From Hippopus hippopus (Eukaryota; Mollusca; Bivalvia; Cardiida; Cardiidae), in assembly GCA_946811185.2 (NCBI GenBank), contig OX328108.1, positions 35,958,493 to 36,022,492 on the forward strand: a DNA stretch of 64,000 nt, read 5' to 3'. Under the pieces are notes generated by a model. That model searched no databases. It was not told the DNA's origin and was given only the letters and a program-made list of their open reading frames with translations. The position numbers and the translations under genes are program-made. Below are positions 32,222 to 46,102 of this stretch, piece after piece. How positions within the stretch are numbered: position 1 is the first letter of the stretch; every line of letters begins with the position of its first letter.

Positions 32222-35200
32222 CATAGATACTTTAAATATGCTAAGATGGTCAATGTACAGTGTAGAAACCCCAGAAAAGAAGAAAATAATGTCACAAGTG
32301 GCTAAAAAACTCTGAAAACTCTTTCAGTAGCAACTGATTTCTATTGCATAAATCAAAGAAAGGGAACTAAATTATATTATTATTTTTTTTAATCTCTTTT
32401 TACCGTAACAAGAAACCCAGTTACATTCACTACCGTCTCATACGTGCCAGTTACGCACCCGCGAAAACACGAAAAATCGACTTACGGCACATTCCATGGC
32501 AGACGACACCTGTTGCTTAAGTCAAATATAGGGATTTTTTTTTTTGTTCGTTTTTATCTTACTAGGGCCATTTTATTGGCATTGATACTTTGAATATGCT
32601 CAGATGATCAATGTACAGTGTAGAAACCCCAGAAAATAAGAAAATAATGTCACAAGTGGCTGAAAAAGACTGAAAACTCTTTCAGTAGCACATGATTTCT
32701 ATTGCATAAATCAAACAAAGGGAACTAAATTTTATTATTTTTCTAATCTCTTTTTACCGTAACAAGAAACCTAGTTGCGTTGACTACCGTCTCATACGTG
32801 CCAGTTATGCGCCCGCGAAAACATGAAAAATCGACTTACGGCACATTCCATAGCAGACGACACCTGTTGCTTAAGTCAAATATAGGGATTTTTTTTTTGT
32901 TCTTTTTTATCTTACTAGGGCCATTGAAATGGCATTGATACTTTGAATATGCTCAGATGATCAATGTACAGTGTAGAAACCCCATGAGTTAATGTCACAA
33001 GTGCCTAAAAAAGACTGAAAACTCTTTCAGTAGCAAATAGTTTATATTGCATAAATTAAACAAAGGGAACTACATTTTTACTTTTTTTGTAATCTCTTTT
33101 TACCGTAACAAGAAACCCAGTTACGTTGACTACTCTCCCATACGTGCCAGTTACACACCCACGAAAACACGAAAAATCGACTTACGGCACATTCCATAGC
33201 AGACGACACCTGTTGCTTAAGTCAAATATAGAGAATTTTTTTTGTTCTTTTTTATCTTACTAGGGCCATTGTATTGGCATTGATACTTTGAATATGCTCA
33301 GATGATCAATGTACAGTGTAGAAACCCCAGAAAATAAGAAAATAATGTCACAAGTGGCTGAAAAAGACTGAAAACTCTTTCAGTAGCAACTGATTTCTAT
33401 TGCATAAATCAAACAAAGGGAACTAAATTTTATTATTATTTTTTTTAATCTCTTTTTACCGTAACAAGAAACCCAGTTACGTTGACTACCGTCTCATACG
33501 TGCCAGTTATGCACCCGCGAAAACACGAAAAATCGACTTATGGCACATTCCATAGCAGACAACACCTGTTGCTTAAGTCAAATATAGGGATTTTTTTTTT
33601 GTTCTTTTTTATCTTACTAGGGCCATTGAAATGACATTGATACTTTGAATATGCTCAGATGATCAATGTACAGTGTAGAAACCCCAGAAGATAATGTCAC
33701 AAGTGCCTAAAAAAGACTGAAAACTCTTTCAGTAGCAACTGATTTCTATTGCATAAATCAAACAAAGGGAACTAAATTTTTATTATTTTTTTTTCAATCT
33801 CTTTTTATACCGTGACAAGAAATCCAGTTGCGTTGACTACCGTCTCATACGTACCAGTTATGCGCCCATGAAAACATGAAAAATCGACTTACGGCACATT
33901 CTATAGCAGACGACACCTGTTGACTAAGTCAAATATAGGGATTTTTTTTTGTTCTTTTTTATCTTACTAGGCCCATTCAAATGGCATTGATACTTTGAAT
34001 ATGCTCAGATGATCAATTTACAGTGTAGAAACCCCAGAAAAGAAGAAAATAATGTCACAAGTGGCCCAAAAAGACTGAAAACTCTTTCAGTAGCAACTGA
34101 ATTCTATTGCATAAATCAAACAAAGGGAACTAAATTTTTACTTTTTTTGTAATCTCTTTTTACCGTAACAAGAAACCCAGTTACGTTGACTACTCTCTCA
34201 TACGTGCCAGTTACGCACCCGCGAAAACACGAAAAATCGACTTACGGCACATTCCATAGCAGACGACACGTCTTGCTTAAGTGAAATATAGGGATTTTTT
34301 TTGTTCTTTTTTATCTTACTAGGGCCATTTTATTGGCATTGATACTTTGAATATGCTCAGATGATCAATGTACAGTGTAGAAACCCCAGAAAATAATGTC
34401 ACAAGTGGCTGAAAAAGACTGAAAACTCTTTCAGTAGCATCTGATTTCTATTGCATAAATCAAACAAAGGGAACTAAATTTTATTATTTTTTTAATCTCC
34501 TTTTACCGTAACAAGAAACCCAGTTACGTTGACTACCGTCTCTTACGTGCCAGTTACGCACCCGGGAAAACACGAAAAATCGACTTACGGCACATTCCAT
34601 AGCAGACGACACCTCTTGCTTAAGTCAAATATAGGGATTTTTTTTTGTTCTTTTTTATCTTACTAGGGCCATTTTATTGGCATTGATACTTTGAATATGC
34701 TCAGATGATCAATGTACAGTGTAGAAACCCCAGAAAATAAGAAAATAATGTCACAAGTGGCTGAAAAAGACTGAAAACTCTTTCAGTAGCAACTGATTTC
34801 TATTGCATATATCAAACAAAGGGAACTAAATTTTTATTATTCTTTTTTTTAATCTCTTTTTATACCGTAACAAGAAATCCAGTTGCGTTGACTACCATCT
34901 CACACGTGCCAGTTACGCACAACCGCGAAAAAACGAAAAATCGACTTACGACACATTCCATAGCAGACGACACCTCTTGCTTAAGTCAAATATAGGGAAT
35001 TTTTTTTTGTTCTTTTTTATCTTACTAGGGCCATTTTATTGGCATTCATAGTTTGAATATGCTCAGATGATCAATGTACAGTGTAGAAACCCCAGAAGAT
35101 AATGTCACAAGTGCCTAAAAAAGACTGAAAACTCTTTCAGTAGCAACTGATTTCTATTGCATAAATCAAACAAAGGGAACGAAATTTTTATTATTTTTTT

Positions 35201-35730
35201 TTTAATCTCTTTGTATACCGTGACATGAAATCCAGTTGCGTTGACTACCGTCTCATACGTGCCAGTTATGCGCCCGCGAAAACATGAAAAATCGACTTAC
35301 AGCACATTCCATAGCAGACGACACCTGTTGCCTAAGTCAAATATAGGGAATTTTTTTTGTTCTTTTTTATCTTACTAGGCCCATTGAAATGGCATTGATA
35401 CTTTGAATATGCTCCGATGATCAATGTACAGTGTAGAAACCCCAGAAAAGAAGAAAATAATGTCACAAGTGGCCAAAAAAGACTGAAAACTCTTTCAGTA
35501 GCAACTGATTTCTATTGCATAAATCAAACAAAGGGAACTAAATTTTTACTTTTTTTGAAATCTCTTTTTACCGTAACAAGAAACCCAGTTACGTAGTCTA
35601 CTCTCTCATACGTGACAGTTATGCACCCGGGAAAACAAGAAAAATTGACTTACGGCACATTCCATAGCAGACGACACCTGTTGCCTAAGTCAAATATAGG
35701 GAATTTTTTTTTTTAGTTTTCTCTTACTAG
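32222..35730 (+). repeat. S block 8: ten S units between L8 and L9
   Basis: Units start near 32222, 32567, 32919, 33263, 33620, 33970, 34321, 34665, 35028 and 35379. The unit at ~32919 carries cccatgagtt, ctacatttttac, actctcccatacg and atagagaat, all shared with the unit at ~25308. The unit at ~35028 carries attcatagtttg, shared with ~37080. The last unit (~35379) is a mosaic: a gtaac/'actctctc' body with a pre-L tail that reads tttagttttctc. Confidence 0.93.
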
Positions 35731-36738
35731 GGCCATTGAATTGGTGACGATGACTATCGCACCCATACGTGACCGTTACGTGCTGTGCATAAAATCATAA
35801 AATCAACTAGGACACTTTCAGAGGCAATTGATACCTGTTGCACAAATCAAAGAAAGGTAAACCAAATTCGTTTTCTTACCAAGGTCACGAAAAACATTGA
35901 ACCAATTTTGGTGACCGTGTGAGACATAAGTCGATTTTATGTTTAACCGCTGCGCAAAAACATTGATTCAGAAGCAACGGGTTGCTGTTGCATAAACTTT
36001 TTCCAATAAGAAATCTTGTTCTTGTTTGAAGAATTTAGAAATAGGCCAATGAAATACAATAAGATGTAAGAATGACTAATAATAAAAATAGGTAAAATAG
36101 ATAAAATGGCAAAGTTAGGGATTCAACCTTTGACCATCAGGACCCAGAAAAGGTCTTGGTGCAGGGGTCAAACCCTCTTTGCGATTGAATAGGCTCAAAT
36201 GACCCGAAGATTTAACATAGATATACAGAGATTTCCCCCCCCTTTCCAATCTGCCAATCAAATCTCAGGCCTCTATTAAATTATCCAATCACAGGAGCTT
36301 TTAGAAAATCAAAATGGCGTCCAATCAGCCAATCAAATCTCATCCCTCTCTTCAAATTATCCAATCAGAAAAGCTTTGCGAAATTCAATATTGCGCCCAA
36401 TCAGCCAATCAAATTGCAGACACACCCACAGAATCATCCAATCAGAAAGCTTTGAGCCATTTGAAATGGCGCCCGAAAATATCGATAGAAAACAGTGAAC
36501 AAGAATCGGCATAAAAGTGGATTTTAAGTCTTCTTTGAAGGCTGTTATGCAGTCGTTGGCAAACTGCCAGGCATGCACCCTCCACACATGCCAGATTTCA
36601 CTGAAAATGGGCGAAAATTTAAGAAAACAGGGTGACAGAAGACCTTGTTTTGGTGCCTTCTAGCACCTTGCAAGAGTGACTTCCCCTGATCTCTTGATTC
36701 GATTTGCTTTTCTAATTCAGGCCAACTGCCATACTGTA
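35731..36738 (+). repeat. L unit copy 9
   Basis: 1008 bp. Private points: ttggtgacgatgac, gtgagacataag, gacccagaaaagg, a C-tract followed by ttt, and cacaggagc. Shares tgcagtcgttgg with L10 only. CCAAT block 36245-36471. The following S starts with ctcagatgatc rather than ctaagatg. Confidence 0.93.
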
Positions 36739-37428
36739 CATTGATACTTTAAATATGCTCAGATGATCAATGTACAGTGTAGAATCCCCAGAAAAGAAGA
36801 AAATAATGTCACAAGTGGCCAAAAAAGACTGAAAACTCTTTCAGTAGCAACTGATTTCTATTGCATAAATCAAACAAAGGGAACTAAATATTATTATTTT
36901 TTTTTTAATCTCTTTTTACCATAACAAGAAACCCAGTTACGTTGACTACCGTCTCATACGTGCCAGTTACGCACCCGCGAAAACACGAAAAATCGACTTA
37001 CGGCACATTCCATAGCAGACGACACCTGTTGCTTAAGTCAAATATAGGGAATTTTTTTTGTTCTTTTTTATCTTACTAGGGCCATTTTATTGGCATTCAT
37101 AGTTTGAATATGCTCAGATGATCAATGTACAGTGTAGAAACCCCAGAAGATAATGTCACAAGTGTCTAAAAAAGACTGAAAACTCTTTCAGTAGCAACTG
37201 ATTTCTATTGCATAAATCAAACAAAGGGAACTAAATTTTTATTATTTTTTTTTTAATCTCTTTTTATACCGTGACAAGAAATCCAGTTGCGTGGACTACC
37301 GTCTCATACGTGCCAATTATGCGCGCGCGAAAACATGAAAAATCGACTTACGGCACATTCCATAGCAGACGACACCTGTTGCCTAAGTCAAATATAGGGA
37401 TTTTTTTTTTTTCGTTTTCTCTTACTAG
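36739..37428 (+). repeat. S block 9: two S units, the shortest gap between L copies
   Basis: Units start near 36739 and 37079. The second shares attcatagtttg with the unit at ~35028 and directly precedes L10. In the L9 context one more unit (~35379) lies between that marker and L. The pair of cassettes therefore differs by one S unit. Confidence 0.93.
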
Positions 37429-38435
37429 GGCCATTGATTTGGTTACGATGACTATCGCATCCATACGTGACCGTTACGTGCTGTGCATAAAATCATAAAA
37501 TCAACTAGGACATTTTCAGAGGCAATTGATACCTGTTGCACAAATCAAAGAAAGGTAAACCAAATTCGTTTTCTTACCAAGGTCACGAAAAACATTGAAC
37601 CAATTTTGGTGACCGTGTGAGTCATAAGTCGATTTTATGTTTAACCGCTGCGCAAAAACATTGATTCAGAAGCAACGGGTTGCTGTTGCATAAACTTTTT
37701 CCAATAAGAAATCTTGTTCTTGTTTGAAGACTTTAGAAATAGGCCAATGAAATACAATAAGATGTAAGAATGACTAATAATAAAAATAGGTAAAATAGAT
37801 AAAATGGCAAAGTTAGGGATTCAACTTTTGACCATCAGGACCCAAAAAAGGTCTTGGTGCAGGGGTCAAACCCTCTTTGCAATTGAATAGGCTCAAATGA
37901 CCCGAAGATTTAACATAGATATACAGAGATTTCCCCCCCATTCCAATCTGCCAATCAAATCTCAGGCCTCTATTAAATTATCCAATCACAAAAGCTTTTA
38001 GAAAATCAAAATGGCGTCCAATCAGCCAATCAAATCTCATCCCTCTCTTCAAATTATCCAATCAGGAAAGCTTTGCGAAATTCAATATTGCGCCCAATCA
38101 GCCAATCAAATTGCAGACACACCCACAGAATCATCCAATCAGAAAGCTTTGAGCCATTTGAAATGGCGCCCGAAAATATCGATAGAAAACAGTGAACAAG
38201 AATCGGCATAAAAGTGGATTTTAAGTCTTCTTTGAAGGCTGTTATGCAGTCGTTGGCAAACTGCCAGGCATGCACCCTCCACACATGCCAGATTTCACTG
38301 AAAATGGGCGAAAATTTAAGAAAACAGGGTGACAGAAGATCTTGTTTTGGTGCCTTCTAGCACCTTGCAAGAGTGACTTCCCCTGATCTCTTGATTCGAT
38401 TTGCTTTTCTAATTAAGGCCAACTGCCATACTGTA
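37429..38435 (+). repeat. L unit copy 10
   Basis: 1007 bp. Private points: ccattgatttgg, tatcgcatccatacg, gaagactttag, ttcaacttttgacc, gcaattgaatagg, cccccccattcc and aatcaggaaagc. Shares tgcagtcgttgg with L9. CCAAT block 37942-38168. Confidence 0.93.
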
Positions 38436-41400
38436 CATTGATACTTTAAATATGCTAAGATGATCAATGTACAGTGTAGAAACCCCAGAAAAGAGGAAAA
38501 TAATGTCACAAGTGGCCAAAAAAGACTGAAAACTCTTTCAGTAGCAACTGATTTCTATTGCATAAATCAAACAAAGGGAACTAAATTTTATTATTATTTT
38601 TTTTAATCTCTTTTTACCGTAACAAGAAACCCAGTTACATTCACTACCGTCTCATACGTGCCAGTTATGCACCAGCGAAAACACGAAAAATCGACTTACC
38701 GCACATTCCATAGCAGATGACACCTCTTGCTTAAGTCAAATATAGGGAATTTTTTTTGTTCTTTTTTATCTTACTAGGGCCATTTTATTGGCATTGATAC
38801 TTTGAATATGCTCAGATGATCAATTTACAGTGTAGAAACCCCAGAAAATAATGTCACAAGTGGCCAAAAAAGACTGAAAACTCTTTCAGTAGCAACTGAT
38901 TTCTATTGCATAAATCAAACAAAGGGAACTTAATTTTTACTTTTTTTGTAATCTCTTTTTACCGTAACAAGAAACCCAGTTACGTTGACTACTGTCTCAT
39001 ACGTGCCAGTTACGCTCCCGCGAAAACACGAAAAATCGACTTACGGCACTTTCCATAGCAGATGACACCTCTTGCTTAAGTCAAATATAGGGAATTTTTT
39101 TTGTTCTGTTTTATCTTACTAGGGCCATTTTATTGGCATTGATACTTTGAATATGCTCAGATGATCAATGTACAGTGTAGAAACCCGAGAAGATAATGTC
39201 ACAAGTGGCTGAAAAAGACTGAAAACTCTTTCAGTAGCAACTGATTTCTATTGCATAAATCAAACAAAGGGAACTAAATTTTATTATTATTTTTTTTAAT
39301 CTCTTTTTACCGTAACAAGAAACCCAGTTACATTCACTACAGTCTCATACGTGCCAGTTACGCATCCGCGAAAACACGAAAAATCGACGTACGGCACATT
39401 CCATAGCAGACGACACCTCTTGCTTAAGTCAAATTTAGGGAATTTTTTTTGTTCTTTTTTATCTTACTAGGGCCATTTTATTGGCATCGATACTTTGAAT
39501 ATGCTCAGATGATCAATGTACAGTGTAGAAACCCCAGAAAATAAGAAAATAATGTCACAAGTGGCTGAAAAAGACTGAAAACTCTTTCAGTAGCAACTGA
39601 TTTCTATTGCATAAATCAAACAAAGGGAACTAAATTTTTATTATTTTTTTTTTCTTTTTTTACCGTAACAAGAAATCCAGTTACGTTGACTACCGTCTAA
39701 TACGTGCCAGGTACGCACCCGCGAAAACACAAAAAATCGACTTACGGCACATTCCATAGCAGACGACACCTGTTGCTTAAGTCAAATATAGGGAATTTTT
39801 TTTGTTTTTTTTTATCTTACTAGGGCAATTTTATTCGCATTGATACTTTGAATATGCTCAGATGATCAAGGTACAGTGTAGAAACCCCAGAAGATAATGT
39901 CACAAGTGGCTGAAAAAGACTGAAAACTCTTTCAGTAGCAACTGATTTCTATTGCATAAATCAAACAAAGGGAACTAAATTTTATTATTTTTTTAATCTC
40001 TTTTTACCATAACAAGAAACCCAGTTACGTTGACTACCGTCTCATACGTGCCAGTTATGCGCCCGCGAAAACATGAAAAATCGACTTACGGCACATTCCA
40101 TAGCAGACGACACCTGTTGCTTAAGTCAAATATAGGGATTTTTGTTTATTCTTTTTTATCTTACTAGGGCCATTTTATTGGCATTGATACTTTGAATATG
40201 CTCAGATGATCAATGTACAGTGTAAAAACCCCAGAAGATAATGTCACAAGTGGCTGAAAAAGACTGAAAACTCTTTCAGTAGCAACTGATTTCTATTGCA
40301 TAAATCAAACAAAGGGAACTAAATTTTATTATTATTTTTTTTAATCTCTTTTTACCGTAAGAAGAAACCCAGTTACGTTGACTACCGTATCATACGTGCC
40401 AGTTACGCACCCGCGAAAACACGAAAAATCAACTTACGGCACATTCCATAGCAGACGACACCTGTTGCTTAAGTCAAATATAGGGAATTTTTTTTGTTCT
40501 TTTTTATCTTACTAGGGCCATTTTATTGGCATTGATACTTTGAATATGCTCAGATGATCAATGTACAGTGTAGAAAACAAAGAAAATAAGAAAATAATGA
40601 CACAAGTGGCTGAAAAAGACTGAAAACTCTTTCAGTAGCAACTGATTTCTATTGCATAATTCAAACAAAGGGAACTAAATTTTTACTTTTTTTGTAATGT
40701 CTTTTTACCGTAACAAGAAACCCAGTTACGTTGACTACTCTCTCATACGTGCCAGTTACGCACCCGCGAAAACATGAAAAATCGACTTACGGCACATTCC
40801 ATAGCAGACGACACCTGTTGCCTAAGTCAAATATAGGGAATTGTTTTTGTTCTTTTTTATCTTACTAGGCCCATTGAAATGGCATTGATACTTTGAATAT
40901 GCTCAGATGATCAATGTACAGTGTAGAAACCCCAGAAAGGAAGAAAATAAAATCACAAGTGGCCAAAAAAGACTGAAAACTCTTTCAGTAGCAACTGATT
41001 TCTATTGCATAAATCAAACAAAGGGAAATAAATTTTATTATTATTTTTTTTAATCTCTTTTTACCGTAACAAGAAACCCAGTTACATTCACTACAGTCTC
41101 ATACGTGCCAGTTAGGCACCCGCGAAAACACGAAAAATTGACGTACGGCACATTCCATAGCAGACGACACCTCTTGCTTAAGTCAAATATAGGGAATTTT
41201 TTTTGTTCTTTTTTATCTTACTAGGGCCATTTTATTGGCATCGATACTTTGAATATGCTCAGATGATCAATGTACAGTGTAGAAACCCCAAAAAAGAAGA
41301 AAATAATGTCACAAGTGGCTGAAAAAGACTGAAAACTCTTTCAGTAGCAACTGATTTCTATTGCATAAATCAAACAAAGGGAACTAAATTTTTACTTTTT

Positions 41401-44400
41401 TTGTAATCTCTTTTTACCGTGACAAGAATTCCAGTTACGTTGACTACTCTCTCATACGTGCCAGTTACTCACCCGCGAAAACACGAAAAATCGACTTACA
41501 GCACATTCCATAGCAGACGACACCTCTTGCTTAAGTCAAATATAGGGATTTTTTTTTGTTCTTTTTTATCTTACTAGGGCCATTTTATTGGCATTGATAC
41601 TTTGAATATGCTCAGATGATCAATGTACAGTGTAGAAACCCCAGAAAAGAAGAAAATAATGTCGCAAGTGGCCAAAAAAGACTGAAAACTCTTTCAGTAG
41701 CAACTGATTTCTATTGCATAAATCAAACAAAGGGAACTAAATTTTTATTATTTTTTTTTTAATCTCTTTTTATACCGTGACAAGAAATCCAGTTACGTTG
41801 ACTACCATCCCATACGTGCCAGTTATGCACCCGCGAAAACACGAAAAATCGACTTACGGCACATTCCATAGCAGACGACACCTGTTGCTTAAGTCAAATA
41901 TAGGGAAGTTTTTTTGTTCTTTTTTATCTTACTAGGGCCATTTTATTCGCATTGATACTTTGAATATGCTCAGATGATCCATGTACAGTGTAGAAACCCC
42001 AGAAGATAATGTCACAAGTGGCTGAAAAAAGATTGAAAACTCTTTCAGTAGCAACTGATTTCTATTGCATAAATCAAACAAAGGGAACTCAATTTTATTA
42101 TTTTTTTAATCTCTTTTTTACCGTAAAAAGAAACCCAGTTACGTTGACTACCTTCTCATACGTGCCAGTTATGCGCCCGCGAAAACATGAAAAATCGACT
42201 TACGGCACATTCCATAGCAGACGACACCTGTTGCTTAAGTCAAATATAGGGAATGTTTTTTTGTTCTTTTTTATCTTACTAGGGCCATTGAAATGGCATT
42301 GATAATTTGAATATGCTCAGATGATCAATGTACAGTGTAGAAAGCCCAGAAGATAATGTCACAAGTGGCTGAAAAAGACTGAAAACTCTTTCAGTAGCAA
42401 CTGATTTCTATTGCATAAATCAAACAAAGGGAACTCAATTTTTATTATTTTTATTTTTAATCTCTTTTTATACCGTGACAAGAAATCCAGTTGCGTTGAC
42501 TACCGTCCCATACGTGCCAGTTATTCTCCCGCGAAAACATGAAAAATCGACCTACGGCACATTCCATAGCAGAAGACACCTGTTGCCTAAGTCAAATATA
42601 GGGAATTTTTTTTGTTCTTTTTTATCTTACTAGGCCCATTGAAATGGCATTGATACTTTGAATATGCTCAGATGATCAATGTACAGTGTAGAAACCCCAG
42701 AAAAGAAGAAAATAATGTCACAAGTGGCCAAAAAAGACTGAAAACTCTTTCAGTAGCAACTGATTTCTATTGCATACATAAAACAAAGGGCACTAAATTT
42801 TAATATTTTTTTTTTTAATCTCTTTTTACCGTCACAAGAAACCCAGTTACGTTGACTACCGTCTCATACGTGCCAGTTACGCACCCGCGAAAACATGAAA
42901 AATCGACTTACGGCACATTCCATAGCAGACGACACCTGTTGCTTAAGCCAAATATAGGGAATTTTTTTTGTTCTGTTTTATCTTACTAGGGCCATTTTAT
43001 TGGCATTGATACTTTGAATATGCTCAGATGATCAATGTACAGTCTAGAAACCCCAGAAGATAATGTCACAAGTGGCTGAAAAAGACTGAAATCTCTTTCA
43101 GTAGCAACTGATTTCTATTGCATAAATCAAACAAAGGGAACTAAATTTTATTATCATTTTTTTTAATCCCTTTTTACAGTAACAAGAAACCCAGTTACAT
43201 TCACTACCGTCTCATACGTGCCAGTTACGCACCCGCGAAAACACGAAAAATCGACTTACGGCACATTCCATAGCAGACGACACCTGTTGCCTAAGTCAAA
43301 TATAGGGAATATTTTTTGTTCTTTTTTATCTTACTAGGCCCATTGAAATGGCATTGATACTTTGAATATGCTCAGATGATCAATGTACAGTGTAGAAACC
43401 CCAGAAAAGAAGAAAATAATGTCACAAGTGGCCAAAAAAGACTGAAAACTCTTTCAGTAGCAAATGATTTCTATTGCATAAATCAAACAAAGGGAACTAA
43501 ATTTTTACTTTTTTTGTAATCTCTTTTTAACGTATTAAGAAACCCAGTGAAGTTGACTACTCTCTCATACGTGCCAGTTACGCACCCGGGAAAACACGAA
43601 AAATCGACTTACGGCACATTCCATAGCAGACGACACCTGTTGCTTAAGTCAAATATAGGGAATTTTTTTTTGTTCTTTTTTATCTTACTAGGGCCATTGA
43701 AATGGCATTGATACTTTGAATATGCTCAGATGATCAATGTACAGTGTAGAAACCACAGAAGATAATGTCACAAGTGGCTGAAAAAGATTGAAAACTCTTT
43801 CAGTAGCATCTGATTTCTATTGCATAAATCAAACAAAGGGAACTAAATTTTATTATTTTTTTAATCTCTTTTTACCGTAACAAGAAACCCAGTTACGTTG
43901 ACTACCGTCTCATACGTGCCAGTTATGCGCCCGGGAAAACATGAAAAATCGACTTACGGCAGATTACATAGCAGACTACACCTGTTGCTTAAGTCAAATA
44001 TAGGGAATTTTTTTTTGTTCTTTTTTATCTTACTAGGGCCATTGAAATGGCATTGATACTTTGAATATGCTCAGATGATCAATGTACAGTGTAGAAATCC
44101 CAGAAGATAATGTCACAAGTGCCTAAAAAAGACTGAAAACTCTTTCAGTAGCAACTGATTTCTATTGCATAAATCAAACAAAGGGAACTAAATTTTTATT
44201 ATTTTTTTTTTAATCTCTTTTTATACCGTGACAAGAAATCCAGTTGCGTTGACTACCGTCCCATACGTGCCAGTTATGCGCCCGCGAAAACTTGAAAAAT
44301 CGACTTACGGCACATTCCATAGCAGACGACACCTGTTGCCTAAGTCAAATATAGGGAATATTTTTTGTTCTTTTTTATCTTACTAGGCCCATTGAAATGG

Positions 44401-45095
44401 CATTGATACTTTGAATATGCTCAGATGATCAATGTACAGTGTAGAAACCCCAGAAAAGAAGAAAATAATGTCACAAGTGGCCAAAAAAGACTGAAAAGTC
44501 TTTCAGTAGCAACTGATTTCTATTGCATAAATCAAACAAAGGGAACTAAATTTTACTTTTTTTGTAATCTCTTTTTACCGTAATAAGAAACCCAGTTAAG
44601 TTGACTACTCTCTCATACGTGCCAGTTACGCACCCGGGAAAACACGAAAAATCGACTTACGGCACATTCCATAGCAGACGACACCTGTTGCTTAAGTCAA
44701 ATATAGGGATTTTTGTTTCTTCTTTTTTATCTTACTAGGGCCATTTTATTGGCATTGATACTTTGAATATGCTCAGATGATCAATGTACAGTGTAGAAAC
44801 CCCAGAAAATAAAAAAATAATGTCACAAGTGGCTGAAAAAGACTGAAAACTCTTTCAGTAGCAACTGATTTCTATTGCATAAATCAAACAAAGGGAACTA
44901 AATTTTTAGTATTTTTTTTTTAATCTCTTTTTATACCCTGACAAGAAATCCAGTTACGTTGACTACCGTCTCATACCTGCCAGTTATACGCCCGCGAAAA
45001 CATGAAAAATCGACTTAAGGCACATTCCATAGCAGACAACACCTGTTGCCTAAGTCAAATATAGGGAAATTTTTTTTTTCGTTTTCTCTTACTAG
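38436..45095 (+). repeat. S block 10: nineteen S units between L10 and L11
   Basis: Units start near 38436, 38779, 39120, 39471, 39823, 40168, 40514, 40868, 41224, 41577, 41936, 42282, 42633, 42989, 43339, 43690, 44036, 44387 and 44739 (mean 350.5 bp). It holds two internal duplications: a 5-unit-offset pair (markers cattcactacagtctc, gacgtacggc and ggcatcgatac near 39331-39490 and 41085-41240) and a 3-unit-offset pair (gggaatattttttg at 43305 and 44354, with the following unit carrying attaagaaaccc or aataagaaaccc). Confidence 0.93.
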
Positions 45096-46102
45096 GGCCA
45101 TTGAATTGGTTACGATGACTATCGCACCCATACGTGACCGTTACGTGCTGTGCATAAAATCATAAAATCAACTAGGACACTTTCGGAGGCAACTGATACC
45201 TGTTGCACAAATCATAGAAAGGTTAACCAAATTTGTTTTCTTACCAGGGTCACGAAAAACATTGAACCAATTTTGGTGACCGTGTGAGTCATAAGTCGAT
45301 TTTATGTTTAACCGCTGCGCAAAAACATTGATTTAGAAGCAACGGGTTGCTGTTGCATAAACTTTTTCCAATAAGAAATCTTGTTCTTGTTTGAAGAATT
45401 TAGAAATAGGCCAATGAAATACAATAAGATGTAAGAATGACTAATAATAAAAATAGGTAAAATAGATAAAATGGCAAAGTTGGGGATTCAACCTTTGACC
45501 ATCAGGACCCAAAAAAGGTCTTGGTGCAGGGGTCAAACCCTCTTTGCGATTGAATAGGCTCAAATGACCCGAAGATTTAACATAGATATACAGAAATTCC
45601 CCCCCCCTTCCAATCTGCCAATCAAATCTCAGGCCTCTATTAAATTATCTAATCACAGAAGCTTTTAGAAAATCAAAATGGCGTCCAATCAGCCAATCAA
45701 ATCTCATCCCTCTCTTCAAATTATCCAATCAGAAAAGCTTTGGGAAATTCAATATTGCGCCCAATCAGCCAATCAAATTGCAGACACACCTATAGAATCA
45801 TCCAATCAGAAAGCTTTGAGCCATTTGAAATGGTGCCCGAAAATATCGATAGAAAACAGTGAACAAGAATCGGCATAAAAGTGGATTTTAAGTCTTCTTT
45901 GAAGGCTGTTATGCAGTCCTTGGCAAACTGCCAGGCATGCACCCTCCACACATGCCAGATTTCACTGAAAATGGGCGAAAATTTAAGAAAACAGGGTGAC
46001 AGAAGATCTTGTTTTGGTGCCTTCTAGCACCTTGCAAGAGTGACTTCCCCTGATCTCTTGATTCGATTTGCTTTTCTAATTCAGGCCAACTGCCATACTG
46101 TA
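45096..46102 (+). repeat. L unit copy 11
   Basis: 1007 bp. Shares with L12 the variants aaagttggggattc and gctttgggaaattc. Private points: aatcatagaaagg, aaatttgttttc, cagaaattccc, attatctaatcac (one CCAAT lost), acacctatagaat, aaatggtgccc and aatatgttaag at the 3' junction. CCAAT block 45609-45835. Confidence 0.93.
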
